A stretch of 64,000 nucleotides of DNA, taken from Multifurca ochricompacta. Taxonomy: Eukaryota; Basidiomycota; Agaricomycetes; Russulales; Russulaceae. Below the pieces are notes generated by a model that was not told where the DNA came from, made no database searches, and was given only the letters and a program-made list of their open reading frames with translations. Below are positions 1 through 10,722 of the stretch, piece by piece; positions within the stretch are counted from its first letter, which is position 1; each line of letters begins with the position of its first letter. The translations under genes were made by a program, and so were the position numbers. Location of the stretch: NCBI GenBank assembly GCA_022496185.1, contig WTXG01000061.1, positions 1 through 64,000 on the forward strand, given 5' to 3'.

Positions 1-347
1 CATCCTATCTAATCATCACTGTATACTGGATTTTAGTTGTGCTTGTATAAAATTGAAGGCAGAATAATAAAATAAAAATGGAATAATTAATTATCTTAAT
101 CTTCTGAACATAAAACAAGAGTCATTGAGGGATCTTAAGCAGCCACAAATGAACACATTGTGTATCTTCTTGGTCCAGGAAGGCCCAGGCTGGTTATCTG
201 AAATGTGCAATGCAAGTAAAGAACTTGCACGTGTTTTCATGGGTGACCCACAGGTAACCTGCGGGTTACCTGTACCCATAGTGATGGGTACGGGTACAGG
301 TACAGGTACCAACGAGGATACCCCAGGGTTACCCCTGCCAATCACTA
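1..347 (+). mobile_element. hAT-like non-autonomous element, right part (copy A)
   Basis: This is the right-hand part of a repeat whose full copies lie at 20890-22139 and 33434-34677. It ends at 347 in the inverted terminal sequence CCAATCACTA, preceded by the family's GGGTAC-rich subterminal tract (about 250-310) and a GCAAGT/ACTTGC hairpin near 213-230. The left part lies outside the window, so its target-site duplication cannot be tested. It has no transposase ORF. It interrupts a Copia polymerase gene, whose reading frame resumes just after 347. Confidence 0.8.
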
Positions 348-352
348 CTGGT

Positions 353-627
353 ATCACAGTTTCCTCTCAGAGATTGGCTATGACATTTCCAATCTGATTC
401 CCTTACATGGCAACAACAAAGGTGCTGTTGACTTGGCACTCAATCCCATGACCAGGAGACAATCAAAACATATCTCCATCAAGTATCATGCAATCTGTGA
501 ATACATCAAAAAAGGCTTCATTACTCTTATCAGGATGCCAACCAATGACATGCTCACTGATGGTTTTACTAAGCCACATGCTCACATGCAGCTCACTGAT
601 TTTGTCACTGGATTAGGTTTACTCTGA
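353..627 (+). pseudogene. Ty1/Copia polyprotein, C-terminal RNase H fragment
   Basis: An open frame enters from the hAT-like element at about 353 and ends in a stop at 625-627. It reads like the end of a Copia polyprotein: an RNase H segment with a LLSE/GYD-type start, the block NPMTRRQSKHISIKYHAI, and the closing MLTDGFTKPH block typical of Copia RNase H tails. Only about 90 residues remain; gag, protease, integrase and most of the reverse transcriptase are missing, cut off by copy A of the hAT-like element. It is non-functional. The Copia assignment is firm from these motifs; the family within Copia is not determined. Confidence 0.85.
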
Positions 628-1204
628 TCTGGGATTGTCTTATGTCGAACAGGCATGAGGTGCAGCATACTGACTGTGCAAAGTTAGCGGTTTAGGCTAG
701 ACAAAGACAAGTTAACTTCAGGGGTAGAAGAAACTCTGTTATACTATACTACTGACCTAGACAAAGACAAGTTACTACAGGGAGCATTAGTCTCAAGGTA
801 TGATAGTAAGTAAGAGAGTGGACTTACACTTCAGAGGTAGAAGAAACTCTGAAGTGTAAGAGATGAAACAGACACCCTTATATACCCTAAGGGATGGTCT
901 GTGCACACTGGGAATAAGTCCACAGGTGCCGGACAAAGTCCAAACAATAAACATGAGGGAGAAAGGCCATTGGCCACTACAGAAATCACATGTTACATGG
1001 TGTATCAGTCAGCTACTGCGGAATGTGAGAAAGAAAGTAATAATGATAATGTAAAAAGTCCAAAACTCCGGTATCTTATCTAATCTACAAAGTAGCTAAT
1101 CTAATCACCTGATGCCTGAAGCATCACCAAACATCTTCTGTGTTCAACATCTTAATCACAGGGGAATGTTGAGATGGACCCAAAGCCACCAGATCAACCT
1201 GAGT
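628..1204 (+). repeat. Probable Copia 3' flank/LTR with hairpin and TATA box
   Basis: This non-coding stretch follows the Copia stop and probably contains the 3' LTR; a TGTCGAACAGG start at 643 is plausible, but the far end was not defined. An 18-bp direct repeat begins CTAGACAAAG at 697 and again at 757. A 16-bp repeat starting GGTAGAAGAA lies at 723 and 836. A perfect 12-bp inverted repeat (823-834 and 849-860) sits just upstream of a TATA-like TTATATACC at 878-886. Copy B of the hAT-like element inserted at its right side. Confidence 0.5.
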
Positions 1205-2213
1205 GGCATTACTAGTGATTGGCAGGGTAACCCTGGGGTATCCTTGTTGGTACCCATACCCATACCCATACCCGTCACTACAGGTACGGGTAACCCACGG
1301 GTTACCTGCAGGTCACCTGTGAAAATGTGTGCAAGTTCTTTACTTGCATCACACATTTTGGATAACCAGCCTGGGCCTTCCTGGACCAAGAAGATACACA
1401 ACGCATTCATTTGTGGCTGCTTAAGATCCCTCAATGACTCTTGTTTTATGTTCAGAAGATTAAGATAATTAATTATTCCATTTTTATTTTATTATTCTGC
1501 TTTCAATTTTATACAAGCACAACTAAAATCCAGTATACAGTGATGATTAGATAGGATGTTATAGAACATTGATGAAAAGCCTGTCAGATAACCACACAGA
1601 ATGCAAAAAAATTGACAAACACATAGAAATTGGTAGGGGTAACCCCTGGATAATTGTTTTGATACCTGGGTTACCCATAAAATGAAACGCATGCAAGTTC
1701 TTTACTTGCATCACACATTTTGGACATCCAGCCCAGGCCATCCCGGTCAAGGAGATATGCACTTGGACACAATGCATTCATTTATGGCTACTCAAGATCC
1801 CTCAAAATTCCTATTTTATGTTCATAAGATTAAGATAATTTATTATTCCATTTTTATTTTATTATTCTGCTTTCAATTTTATACAAGTGTGACTGTTCTT
1901 TGCATTTCTGCACATTTCGGGTAAATGGCCTGGGCCATCCTGGTCAAGGAGATAAGCACTTGGACACAACACGTTCATTTATGGCTACTCAAGGTTCCTC
2001 AAAAATTGTTGGTTTATGTTCAGAAGATTAAATGGATCCTTTATTTACATTATTATTTTATTATTCTGGTTTCATTTCATACAAGCACAACTGTCCTAGT
2101 CCCTGGATGCACATTTCTGCGCATTTAAGTCAACCTTCCTTAATAGGAAGGAGGTCAGACCACCATGTGATGCAATGTAGTTGCTGCCCCATGCAGCTTG
2201 TAGACACATGCGG

Positions 2214-3504
2214 TGTTACGACCCTACTCTTTTTCCTGACCCTGCATGCCATGCCTTATTCTTTGCACCATCCTTGATCTCCTCCTTCTCTGAACCACTC
2301 TTTGATGCCCTTGGCCTGTTGCCTTGGGACCTTCCTTGATGCCTGTGGCCTGTGGGCCCAGGACCCTACCCTGATTCCTGTGACATTGTTCATAGGACTG
2401 ACCTCCCTTGCTGCCATTTACACCTAACCTGCTGGTAGTTATGCTGCTACACTGTTGGATGTACACCACCCTTCCTTGCTGCCTTGGCTTATGCCTTGGC
2501 CACTGCTCCTGACCCTGTCCCTGTGCTTGACACCCATAGGAACCCCTGACATTGTCCCTGCCAATCTGACCAGTCCAGACAACTAGACGACTTTGGCTTG
2601 TACTTGACCCTCTGCCAGTCATGTGACTCCTGGCCATGTGACCCTTGGCCATGTGATCCCTGACCATGTGACTTTGGACCATGTGATCCCTGACCCTGAT
2701 CACAGCATCTTCCTCTGATCATTTACCCCTTTCTGATCACATGGCCCATCTGGCTTATCATTCGCTTCTCTGATTCCTGTGGGAGTATTCCCACATCCAC
2801 CCTGACTCCTGTGGGACCTGTTATCTCCCCATTTACCCCTGACCCTGGTGGGAATCCTCCCACACTGATATGACTCCTGTGGGGCTGTCCCACATGATTA
2901 TGCTTCTGATAAGGCTTATCCTTATCATGGACTATATTTGACATCTTATCTGCTATTGGATGATAAGGACTCTGACCCTGTTCCTGATTAGCTACAAACC
3001 AGACCCCCATACAGTATATAAGACCCTGTAGACAGTTTGTACAACCCTAGATTTGACCTCTTGGGCCTTCAGCCTGGAGATCTTAGACCCCAGAATACAT
3101 CAGAGCCTTTTCCCTCCTTTTGCGCCTTTGAGATTCCTACAGGGACCCCCATTGCCTCTGGCAATGGGTGTGTGCCCTTCCCTTTGACCCCTCTTTTTCA
3201 CTCCCTTGAGCTTCAGTCTGTTTGACGTGCTTCTGGCACTGCAGCTGAGCCTGATTCCCACTCAACAGCCTAAGGGGATTAGCTCCCTTTGGCTGACTCT
3301 TCCCGTCTTTCTCTGTGCTTGGTTATAGCACAACTTCCTATCCACCCCGAAGCTAAGAGCCTGGCCCTGTTGAGCCAGGCTTGTTGTAGATCCCGGACCC
3401 ACAGTGTCGGGTGTCGCGGATGTGGCTGACTAGTGCCGGACCAGTAACAGTGGACTCGCGCTGACCGGTGCACGTCGCACAGCAACGCCCCGCTGAGCGT
3501 TACA
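2214..3504 (+). repeat. Solo LTR nested in hAT-like copy B
   Basis: A 1291-bp insert begins TGTTACG and ends CGTTACA (TG..CA ends) and is flanked by the 5-bp duplication TGCGG (2209-2213 and 3505-3509). The uninterrupted sequence is seen in the paralogous element near 21330-21350, which proves the junctions. TG..CA ends plus a 5-bp duplication mark an LTR; no internal retroelement sequence is present, so it is a solo LTR. The left two thirds are low-complexity CCTGAC/CATGTGA tracts. They leave long but meaningless minus-strand open frames. Confidence 0.85.
3015..3022 (+). promoter_or_regulatory. TATA box of the solo LTR
   Basis: TATATAAG lies about 490 bp before the LTR end, in the position expected for the U3 promoter of a plus-strand LTR. 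It could still drive transcription to the right, into non-coding sequence. Confidence 0.5.
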
Positions 3505-3957
3505 TGCGGGCCTTGTTTCAATAAAGTAATTTGATAATTAGATTATAGAATAGTCTATATTAGTCTAGAGTGTATTTTAGATAGTGCCAGACTGGCAGAA
3601 TTGGTCGCATGTTAATAAAATAGATGTATCATGGTTTTCAAGAAAGTGGATCACTGATAAGGATTTTATTTTACATCACACTGTTAATCTGCTTTGATAT
3701 TTTGTAGGATAATACTAGAACATATTTAACGCCACCCTGTAGCATACATCAGACAAGATCTTGTATTTTTGTGGCTGCAGATGTGTTTTATCTCAGAAAT
3801 TCTACTGATCTTGTCAATGGATAATCAGTGCCTATACCCACCAAACCCGCTGCACGGGTACGGGTTTCCATGGGTTGGGAGCCATATACCCATACCCGTA
3901 CCTGGCAAAACCTGCGGCGCTTACCCGCATGGGTATGAAACCCCTTGACAATCACTA

Positions 3958-6256
3958 GGCATTACCACCATGCATGTTATGCTCAGAGGGGCGTACGCGA
4001 TCGAGTGCAGGCGGCTAGGTCACAGAGACAAGGTCGGGACGATCTTGGGTCGATGCGGAAGACAATAAGTCCGATGCAGGGTCTACCAGAGTCACAGGCT
4101 CAGTGTACAAGTCACAGAGGATGAGTACCAAAGGGACGAGTTTGGGTGGTGAGATGCAAGGAAGGAAGTTAAAGGTCCACAAGGCTACTGATTGTCACAG
4201 GAGCTCAAGATGGGGAACCATCTGAGCGAGACTAGCTAGGGTATATATACATGCTGGTACTAGCTTAGTCATCCGTTCTTATCAGGCTTATCTAGATGCT
4301 TGTGGTTCTGGACGTGTGACCATGGAACCTTCCATCAGAACCAGTGCCACCGTCTTCCCATGTCAACTAAGGTTCAGGGTCCTTCTGTACACGAGGCATC
4401 AAACCTTACTGTCACGTGATCTGCTTCTGTACCTCATGCCATATCCTGTCTTCTGGACTTCGGCGTGGGACATCATGACTAAGCTGGCGATGTCCTTGTG
4501 GACCCCGCACAGCTACTGTCACTGCTTGTGTGTCCCCCACGTCTTGCCGTCTGTCTGGTACGCTGGGTAGGTCGTGACAATGCATGCTTGTGGCATGCAT
4601 TGACTGATTGATAAAGGACAATCCACAAACACTCTTTATCCTCTCTTGTGACTGTAGGACAATGGACTTAGATAGTATTGTTCTACAAACTAGGATTACA
4701 CACTCTTTTAGTATTTAAGGACATCCCTTTGTGTAGTTGTCACTTCAGTTTTAACCAACTAAACTGAATTATTGCTACTAAACTAGGTAGTGCTTATCTA
4801 ACTCACTGCTGCTCAAAATGACACTCTTCCCACAGGTCTCCAATTAGGCAGGAGTCTGGCCCTGGTCTGGACCAGCCCTTCTCTGGTCTTAATCTAGGGT
4901 TATCTTTGTTCTTGAGGGTTCTACAGGGTCTCTGGGAGCATCCAGAGATTTCTAGGGGGTCAGGAGGTCTTTAGGGTGTCAGTTCATGACAGGAATCTCC
5001 ACTGGAGATTGGGACAGGAAATGCAAGTGGTGTTGCACCCACTCCAAAAGCAAATGAGTGTCAATCCCAGTCAGTCTAAGAAGTCTGAAAATCAGATAAA
5101 GAAAGATCATCAGCTCCAGTCACATGACTCGGAGTGAGAAGTTGAAACATTGAAACAAAAGTTGAATGCACACGGGGTCGAAAAACTGTCACAAACCGTC
5201 ACAAACGTCACAAACTGTTACATCGACAAAAAGCGTCACAGTTGCAGTGATCTGGAGGCATCAATGCCATGGAGGGCAGGGTCCATTGCTGCCCTATTAA
5301 TCAGGGAGGGGGCAGATTGGGAGTATCTTCATCCATGCCCATAGGAATGAGATGAGGGCTGGGGGAGGTAAGGGGACCAGCGAAGATGGAGCGTGGGACG
5401 GGGCTCTTGAGTGGGGAGTGTAACCCGGTGTGCATAATTCCTCATCATCTCATTATCTCATCTCGATCCCTCCTATACTATATATAGTAAATGTTACGTG
5501 GGTGGGATCAAAGGTAAAATTTAAATTTGAATGGGGCACAAAAGTGAGATCAAAGGGGAAAAATCAAATACATTGAACTAATTCTTCTCTCCCACTCTTC
5601 CACCCCCTCCCCTTCCCTCCACTCCCCTCTCCTCACTGGGTGTGTCCTGTAGCGAGCTAGAAAAGTGTAGCTCAGTCTTTTGAACAGAAAGGCTGAGGTT
5701 TCTAACTAGGCAACTAAGTTCTTATAATAAAGTGATGTATGATAAATAAGCATGAAAATTTGCACGACTCGCATCGCCTCAATCAATTTGAATTCGGTTG
5801 GACTCAACAGTTTCAGATCTAGATGGTCAAGGTTACGTGAGTCTTTGCTCCCGCGCATACTACCTGACCCGAACACGCACACAATAAAATGTCTATCCAT
5901 TAATCCGATTGGTATGCGTGTTAGTTTGATATCTACTACTACTACTCGACTACTACCGAGTCGATGACTAATCATGTTTGCATGCTTCCATGTAAAATAA
6001 AAAAAATAAAGGTGATATTATGAAAAACAAAATGCGCACGTATAGCTTTCCATCTCATCTCGCTTGTGGAGACGGGAAATCAATTAATCCAGTCGAATAT
6101 CAAATCAATCTTCCTAAGTTCCATCCTCGCCAAGAACGGGAGCACATACTCGTCGTCAGGAACCCGTCAAGTCGTCGTCAAAACCTTCCGCGGATGGGGG
6201 GGGGAAGGTGAAGGAAGTGTCAGCAGCCGAAAGTCGTGTGCCGTTTCTCAACTTGG
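3958..6256. other. Non-coding region with retroelement-like debris
   Basis: I see no convincing gene here. A TATA-like GTATATATAC lies at 4241-4250. A perfect 9-bp stem with a 5-nt loop spans 4579-4601. The stretch 4640-4830 is A/T-rich, with a CACTTCAGTT..AACTGAA hairpin like that of the fold-back repeat at 28.5 kb. A coiled-coil-like open frame at 5150-5344 may be a gag remnant but has no recognisable motif. From about 5990 to 6256 the sequence matches 15840-16250, the tail of the duplicated O-fucosyltransferase block. A (CTA)n run lies at about 5934-5947. Confidence 0.5.
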
Positions 6257-8129
6257 TCACCAGAAGCGCGTCGTGTTCCATTCAAGGCCTTGCGCAGCAC
6301 GTAACATGACCACATTTGACGTCAAACTAGAGAACTATTATCCGTAGGCGATCAGCACTACACACCCTAATGCCCCCCACAAAGCAAAGCAAAAAAAAGA
6401 GGCAAAAACACACACGCACCCCGTTTCCGATAAACACTTCCGCTCGCTGGGCGACTGCCATATCCATCGCTTGAGAGTTATGTTTTTGTTCGCTCGTCAA
6501 TACTAAATCCCGACTCGTCCCAATATGCTCCCATACGGGCATACCTCCCTTCTTTGCGTCCTCTTGTAATGCTTCTTTGAGCTCTTCCAGCATTTGCGGT
6601 TTCCCATTCGTCAGCACGTACACGCGCCTGAGTTGAGTCGTGGAAGAAAGCGAGGCCCGCACTTCCCGCACCCGTCTCACGATATCCTCAATCTCAGGAA
6701 AACAGTGCACACGATATTGCGCCTGGTCCTCTTCCGAAGCATTACCCACTCTAAGCGGAGGCGGAGGGATGAACCGATCGGGTAGTCCAGGGAATTCATT
6801 AAACCCCATAAAATGTGCATACCAATTCGTCAGAGTTTTGCAATGATCAATGTAATCTCCACGTCGAATGTGCAGCGCAAGCAAACCTGAGAGAGGAGCA
6901 GTGGAGGCAGAAGGGTTGAAGGAGCTTGGGGAAATGGAGGAAAGCGCAGGATGAATCACTTGTGCATTAGCCACGAGCGCAGCGAGGATCAGTGGCGACC
7001 AGGAAAAGTGAGTGATGATTGGCGACTTGGATATTGATGGCCAAATGTCGAGCAGCCTACTCGAGTCACCGAATACCCTTTCCCAGAAACTGACTCAGAT
7101 CCAACGCGTCCGTGAAAGAAGAGGAAAGAGAACGCACAGGTAATTAAATATCTGGCCTGAATACTCCTTAATCTCTACACACCGGTCCTCTGTCTGCTCT
7201 AGTTTATCAAGCCACGCCTGGAGGAGCGTTGCAGCAGACGCGTCCGGTAAAGCGCCGTCGACCTCTATGCGATCGATAATAGTGCGGTTAGGGCACACTT
7301 CATTAAAGAATTCAGGAATGACCGCAGGAACGCCGTTTGTGGAGGGTGGAAAAGGGTCTCCAGCAACGGGACCTTTGGATGTGAACAAATATGAGGGTGC
7401 GCATATACGGAGGAGGGGAGGGGGGAAGATGGGGTAAGGCGTACCAGAGAGTAGCGCGGTCAGTGGCACGCGAGCGGGGATCCGCTTGTCATTGAAGCTG
7501 GAAAAGTAACTGGACGTCTTATCCCAAGTATAGTCATCAAACACGTAACTGCACGAATCAAATAGATAAGGGTTGAGTGCGTTGGGGACGGCCGACCATG
7601 AGGATTGTACGTACGTTCGTTTCGCTAGGTAAGCGAGGTGAGCGTTAAATAGGAGTTCTTGCATCGCATTACCCCATCCTACGCCTATTTTGTTCGTTCG
7701 ATGAGTCAGTAACTGGGTGAGCGACTGCGGACAAGACAAGGGAAAAAAAAAAAACAAAGGCGCACCCCAAACGTGATTCGAGAAATGAATGTAGCGTCCC
7801 TCCCTCCCTTGCGGGAAAGGTAAATCAGGATTATGTTGCGGTAGACGTTTCTCCCTCTCGTGCCATTCGTGAAATCGGGGTGTGCTGCTGCCTCCTGGAT
7901 GTAGTAGGTCCTGAAGATAGATGACAATGTCGTCCTGGTGACGATGAGCGGATGAAGAAAGAAAGAACCAGGTGTAGAGGAAAGCGCCTATTGCTAGGAC
8001 GGCGAGGACCAAAGAAAAGCCACGAATTCTACGAGGGAGGCAAAGATGTATACAAAATGGACTGGAAACTGATTTATTTGTCGCCGTCACTGGACCAGGT
8101 AGTGGAAGTGGAGGATAAAGAAGAGACAT
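6257..8129 (-). CDS. GDP-fucose protein O-fucosyltransferase-like protein, copy 1
   Basis: A type II membrane glycosyltransferase, probably Golgi or ER, of the O-fucosyltransferase fold (Pfam O-FucT). I model five exons: 8129-7766, 7684-7445, 7372-7138, 7077-6420 and 6334-6257. They join in frame to 524 residues, with short introns of 60-85 nt. A single hydrophobic anchor (about residues 36-56) follows a short cytosolic tail. The luminal part has GWGNAMQE near the start of the fold, the LHIRRGDYIDHC motif (HxRRGD, donor-binding in this family), and a closing GNG-FSSLTSN motif formed across the last intron. The donor and acceptor substrate are unproven. The start is the first ATG, just before the anchor. 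It is nearly identical to copy 2 at 16249-18128. Intron 1 contains a longer A/T run than in copy 2. I see no broken frame. Confidence 0.85.
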
Positions 8130-8166
8130 GAGAGCGCCGTGGGGTCGTAACGTATTAAAAACTTAA

Positions 8167-8610
8167 ACACATCACATATTTATCACAATCTACTCAGATT
8201 AACGCTCAGACTCAAATTCAGTCGCCTTCAATGGTAATGGTCTTTTCAATTGAGATCCCTAATGTATGTATGTAACCATCCACGACGTAGTATACACAGA
8301 GACGGCCCATGAAGCCGGAATAGGTCCATGGACCCCCCCCCTTTTTGGACGGTCTAAACCTACATCACAACTCTTATCCCGCGGGGGTTTTTTCTCTGGA
8401 GCCATGCCCTGATATTCTACATAGTAGCTACTGGAACCCACTACTAGTAAGTAACCGTGCGACTTAGGCAAAGCCCATAAATTCGATTCAAGAAAAAAAA
8501 AACTCAAAAAAATGCACTCTCATAACCCTTATCCTCCATCCTCCATCTGAACACCCTCAACTTTCTCACCAGTCCAAACAGTAGTGAACCATGAGATTGT
8601 AACAAGTGCT
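8167..8610 (-). pseudogene. Nudix hydrolase relic (C-terminal part)
   Basis: This stretch aligns piecewise with the 3' part of the Nudix gene copy at 18220-18460: the matching blocks are about 8167-8275 and 8500-8610. Between them lies an unrelated insert of about 230 bp (8275-8500). The Nudix box itself is missing and no long frame survives. It lies directly upstream of O-fucosyltransferase copy 1, just as the Nudix copy does in the second block, so both genes were duplicated together and this one decayed. Confidence 0.65.
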
Positions 8611-8738
8611 ACTATCCCATGCTTACAGTGCAAGATAAGATAAGATGTAAAAGTTGTTGCAAATTGAAGTGAAATCACCTGTTAGATAACTGCACTGAAT
8701 GTGGAGATTGATTGTAAGGCATAGCATAAGTCTGGGTA

Positions 8739-8800
8739 ACTCTTTTTTTATTCATTTAAAAATTGAGTTTATTATGTGCATCAAGGTATTGCCACTGGCG
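8739..8800 (-). repeat. Retroposon 3' tail (R4 family), degenerate
   Basis: On the minus strand this reads GCACATAATAAACTCAATTT followed by an A-rich run, like the 3' tails at 35160, 44211 and 54150. An AATAAA signal next to poly(A) suggests a retroposed RNA end. Only the tail and a short body are recognisable. Confidence 0.4.
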
Positions 8801-8875
8801 TACAATCGTGAGACCATGTGAGTTTGTTGGAGGTCGTGAGGTTGTTGGAGGTCGTGAGGTTGTGAGAGTAGTGAT

Positions 8876-8905
8876 TAGTAATTGGCAGGGTAACCCCCGC
8901 CTTAC
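8876..8905 (-). mobile_element. hAT-like element right-end fragment
   Basis: TAGTAATTGGCAGGGTAACC matches the right terminus of the hAT-like family (TAGTGATTGGCAGGG). A left-terminus fragment of the same family in matching orientation lies at 10655-10722, so the two may be the ends of one element. No target duplication was found. Confidence 0.45.
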
Positions 8906-8989
8906 ACGAGCGGCCGCTCACCTCACCTCATCTCAAACGTCTCCTAGGTTCCCGCCGTCTCCCCGGGCCGCGACCTGCCTCGCCCCTCC

Positions 8990-10545
8990 ACCCCCTTTTA
9001 GCACATCTCGATGGATGATATGATGACAACAAGTTGTATGTCTCTTTGCGAGTACTAACTCCGAATCCCCCACAACCCACTTTGATGGCACTCTCAATGC
9101 TGCACGAACTTACATGACCGAGCTCGCAGATATTCACGCCCGTTAATTGACATGAATTACCCTCACGCAGCGCGCGCAGATACTGAGCGACACATTCGTG
9201 AGTAGTGATGTTCCGGCCCGGCTTTGAAGTCTGGGCCGAGCCAAAGCCGCCACAGACGGCTTAGCCCTGGCCTGGCTTGGCCCAAGCCGCGGCTTTTGGC
9301 AGAGAGAATTTTATGACATATAACCAGTAGTTATAGTTCAGCTAATCCAAATCTGACTTAGTGTGTTACGTATTGCAAAGCTATATCGAAGAAAAAGTTT
9401 GAAATGCCGCGATAAACATGATCACGTGACCCAAATCAACCACTTTGTGATCAGATTTTTATTGATTTTGACGATTGCTATTGCACTTGTATGTACTGTT
9501 GAAAGCCGCGGCCTGAGCCGGCGGCTTTGGCTTTTAGTTTCTCTGAGCCGGGCCAGGCACATCACTATTCGCGAGGAAATTGTGCATGAGCTTTTCCTCT
9601 CACACGACAGCCTTCGCGCTTCTATCCGCGCTGAGCTGAAACAAAAAATACACCAGGAAGTCTTCCTTGAGGTGGCCCAATGGCGGGTACAGTTCCACGA
9701 TGACCACATCGCCCGATCGCAGGCGGAGATAGATGCTTCTCTTCCTGCTCCCACACCCCTCCTGAGCCGCGCTGACATTGACAGAATATCACGACGCCCC
9801 ACAAAGAAGGGCTCTCGCCCCTCCATCACTCGACCCCCACGCGGTTGCGCGCGTCCTCATGGGCGAGTGCTGTTCCCTATCCCCCTCGTGCCACTAGCCG
9901 CGCTTGTCACGTTGACTCCGGCCGCACTCCATCGGTCCCGTCCTCTCAACCGGACCAGGACCAGGACATGGTTGATGCCCCGCGGACACCCCCGCCCAGC
10001 CTGCCCCACAGCGACCCTTCAATAGGGCCGAATCTGATCCTGCCAATTATGGCACCGACGCTTCCATCCACCGCCCAGAGGTAATGATGACGGATGAGCG
10101 CTCTATTGATAACTTATCCTACCTCACCGAGGATGACACTGACCCTCTTCCTCTTCCTGCTCCAGTTCTTGCTGACCCACCTCCCCCAACATCGGCAGTC
10201 CGTGCACCGGGTCCTCGAGACCCCCTCGCGCAGATCGCAGACACGCTTCAGGTGTTGGTCCTGTGCATCGAACAGCTTGAGTCTCGCCCAACTCAGGGCC
10301 ACCCCACGAGCCACCACCCGCGTGCCACAACCCCGGGGCCAGCCCCCTCTGGTCCTCCCCCGGTCCCCACAGCTTCTCGCTCAATGGGAGCCAACTTTCA
10401 CATTGTCACCCCAACCACCATGGCGCAACAGCAGCACACACTCACCTTTGCACAGGCTACAACTGCAGTTCAGGGCTGCACAGTCATGGGGTGCCTGCCC
10501 CTGGTGTGCCATGTATGGACCATGACTGCCCTCTCTTGATGCCTG
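8990..10545 (+). pseudogene. Unidentified coding relic broken by a MITE
   Basis: A plus-strand coding-like sequence runs from about 9060 to 10540 in shifting frames. The part after the MITE (9568-9850) is charged and helical; later parts (10084-10530) are proline-rich, with alternating frames that suggest small indels. Removing the MITE at 9203-9567 rejoins an open stretch across 9195-9575. I recognise no domain. It could be the gag or ORF1 of a retroelement or a captured host gene between hAT-like ends. It is not functional as it stands. Confidence 0.35.
9203..9567. mobile_element. Short hAT-type MITE
   Basis: A 365-bp element with inverted termini: TAGTGATGTTCCGGCCCGGCT at the left and GAGCCGGGCCAGGCACATCACTA at the right. 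The flanking 8-bp repeats are TTCGTGAG (9195-9202) and TTCGCGAG (9568-9575), 7 of 8 matching. The arms are rich in GGCTTTGGC/GCCGCGGC and fold back on each other; the centre is A/T-rich. There is no coding capacity. Its termini share TAGTGAT with the larger hAT-like family but the interior is unrelated. Confidence 0.8.
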
Positions 10546-10654
10546 CCAGCAGCTCACACTACTGAGATCACTGTCCTGCTTTCATTATGGCCCCCACCAC
10601 CACACCACAGAGGTCAAAACATGAGGCATCTCCAGACATGTCCTGTGTCAACAA

Positions 10655-10722
10655 CCCATACCCATACCTGGCAAAACCCATGGCGCTTACCCATCAGGTA
10701 TGAAAACCCTTGACAACCACTA
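10655..10722 (-). mobile_element. hAT-like element left-end fragment
   Basis: It contains the family's left-end signature in reverse orientation (ACCTGGCAAAACCCATGGCG, then ACCCTTGACAACCACTA), equivalent to 3890-3957 of copy B. It is truncated on its inner side or joined to foreign sequence. Confidence 0.6.

Larger units (their letters stand above)
1213..3957 (-). mobile_element. hAT-like non-autonomous element, full length (copy B)
   Basis: This copy is bounded by TAGTGATTGG at 1213 and CTTGACAATCACTA ending at 3957, and flanked by a perfect 8-bp target duplication GGCATTAC at 1205-1212 and 3958-3965. An 8-bp duplication and TAGTG termini (YARNG pattern) are hAT-superfamily hallmarks. There is no transposase. 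Relative to the 1.24-kb copy at 33434 it carries an extra solo LTR (2214-3504) and three rather than two copies of an internal unit of roughly 180-350 bp (about 1380-1560, 1690-1880 and 1921-2090). Each unit ends in an A/T-rich block, and the first two carry the GCAAGT..ACTTGC hairpin. Confidence 0.88.

Noticed and set aside
280..310. GGGTAC tandem repeats resembling telomere or CRISPR repeats
   Set aside because: They are short subterminal arrays at fixed positions in every hAT-like copy; there are no spacers and no telomere context.
2224..3010. Long minus-strand open frames of 159 and 95 residues
   Set aside because: They read the low-complexity CATGTGA/CCTGAC tracts of the solo LTR and have no protein motif.
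7095..8129. A single 344-residue open frame as the whole O-fucosyltransferase-like gene
   Set aside because: It reads through three introns that happen to be open; splice sites and the paralogue show a five-exon gene.
9422..9829. Minus-strand 135-residue open frame
   Set aside because: It spans the junction of the MITE and the coding relic and has no recognisable motif.
8876..10722. Calling the two hAT-like fragments a single bona fide element
   Set aside because: The flanking 8-mers do not match and the interior is unrelated, so it is listed only as a possibility.
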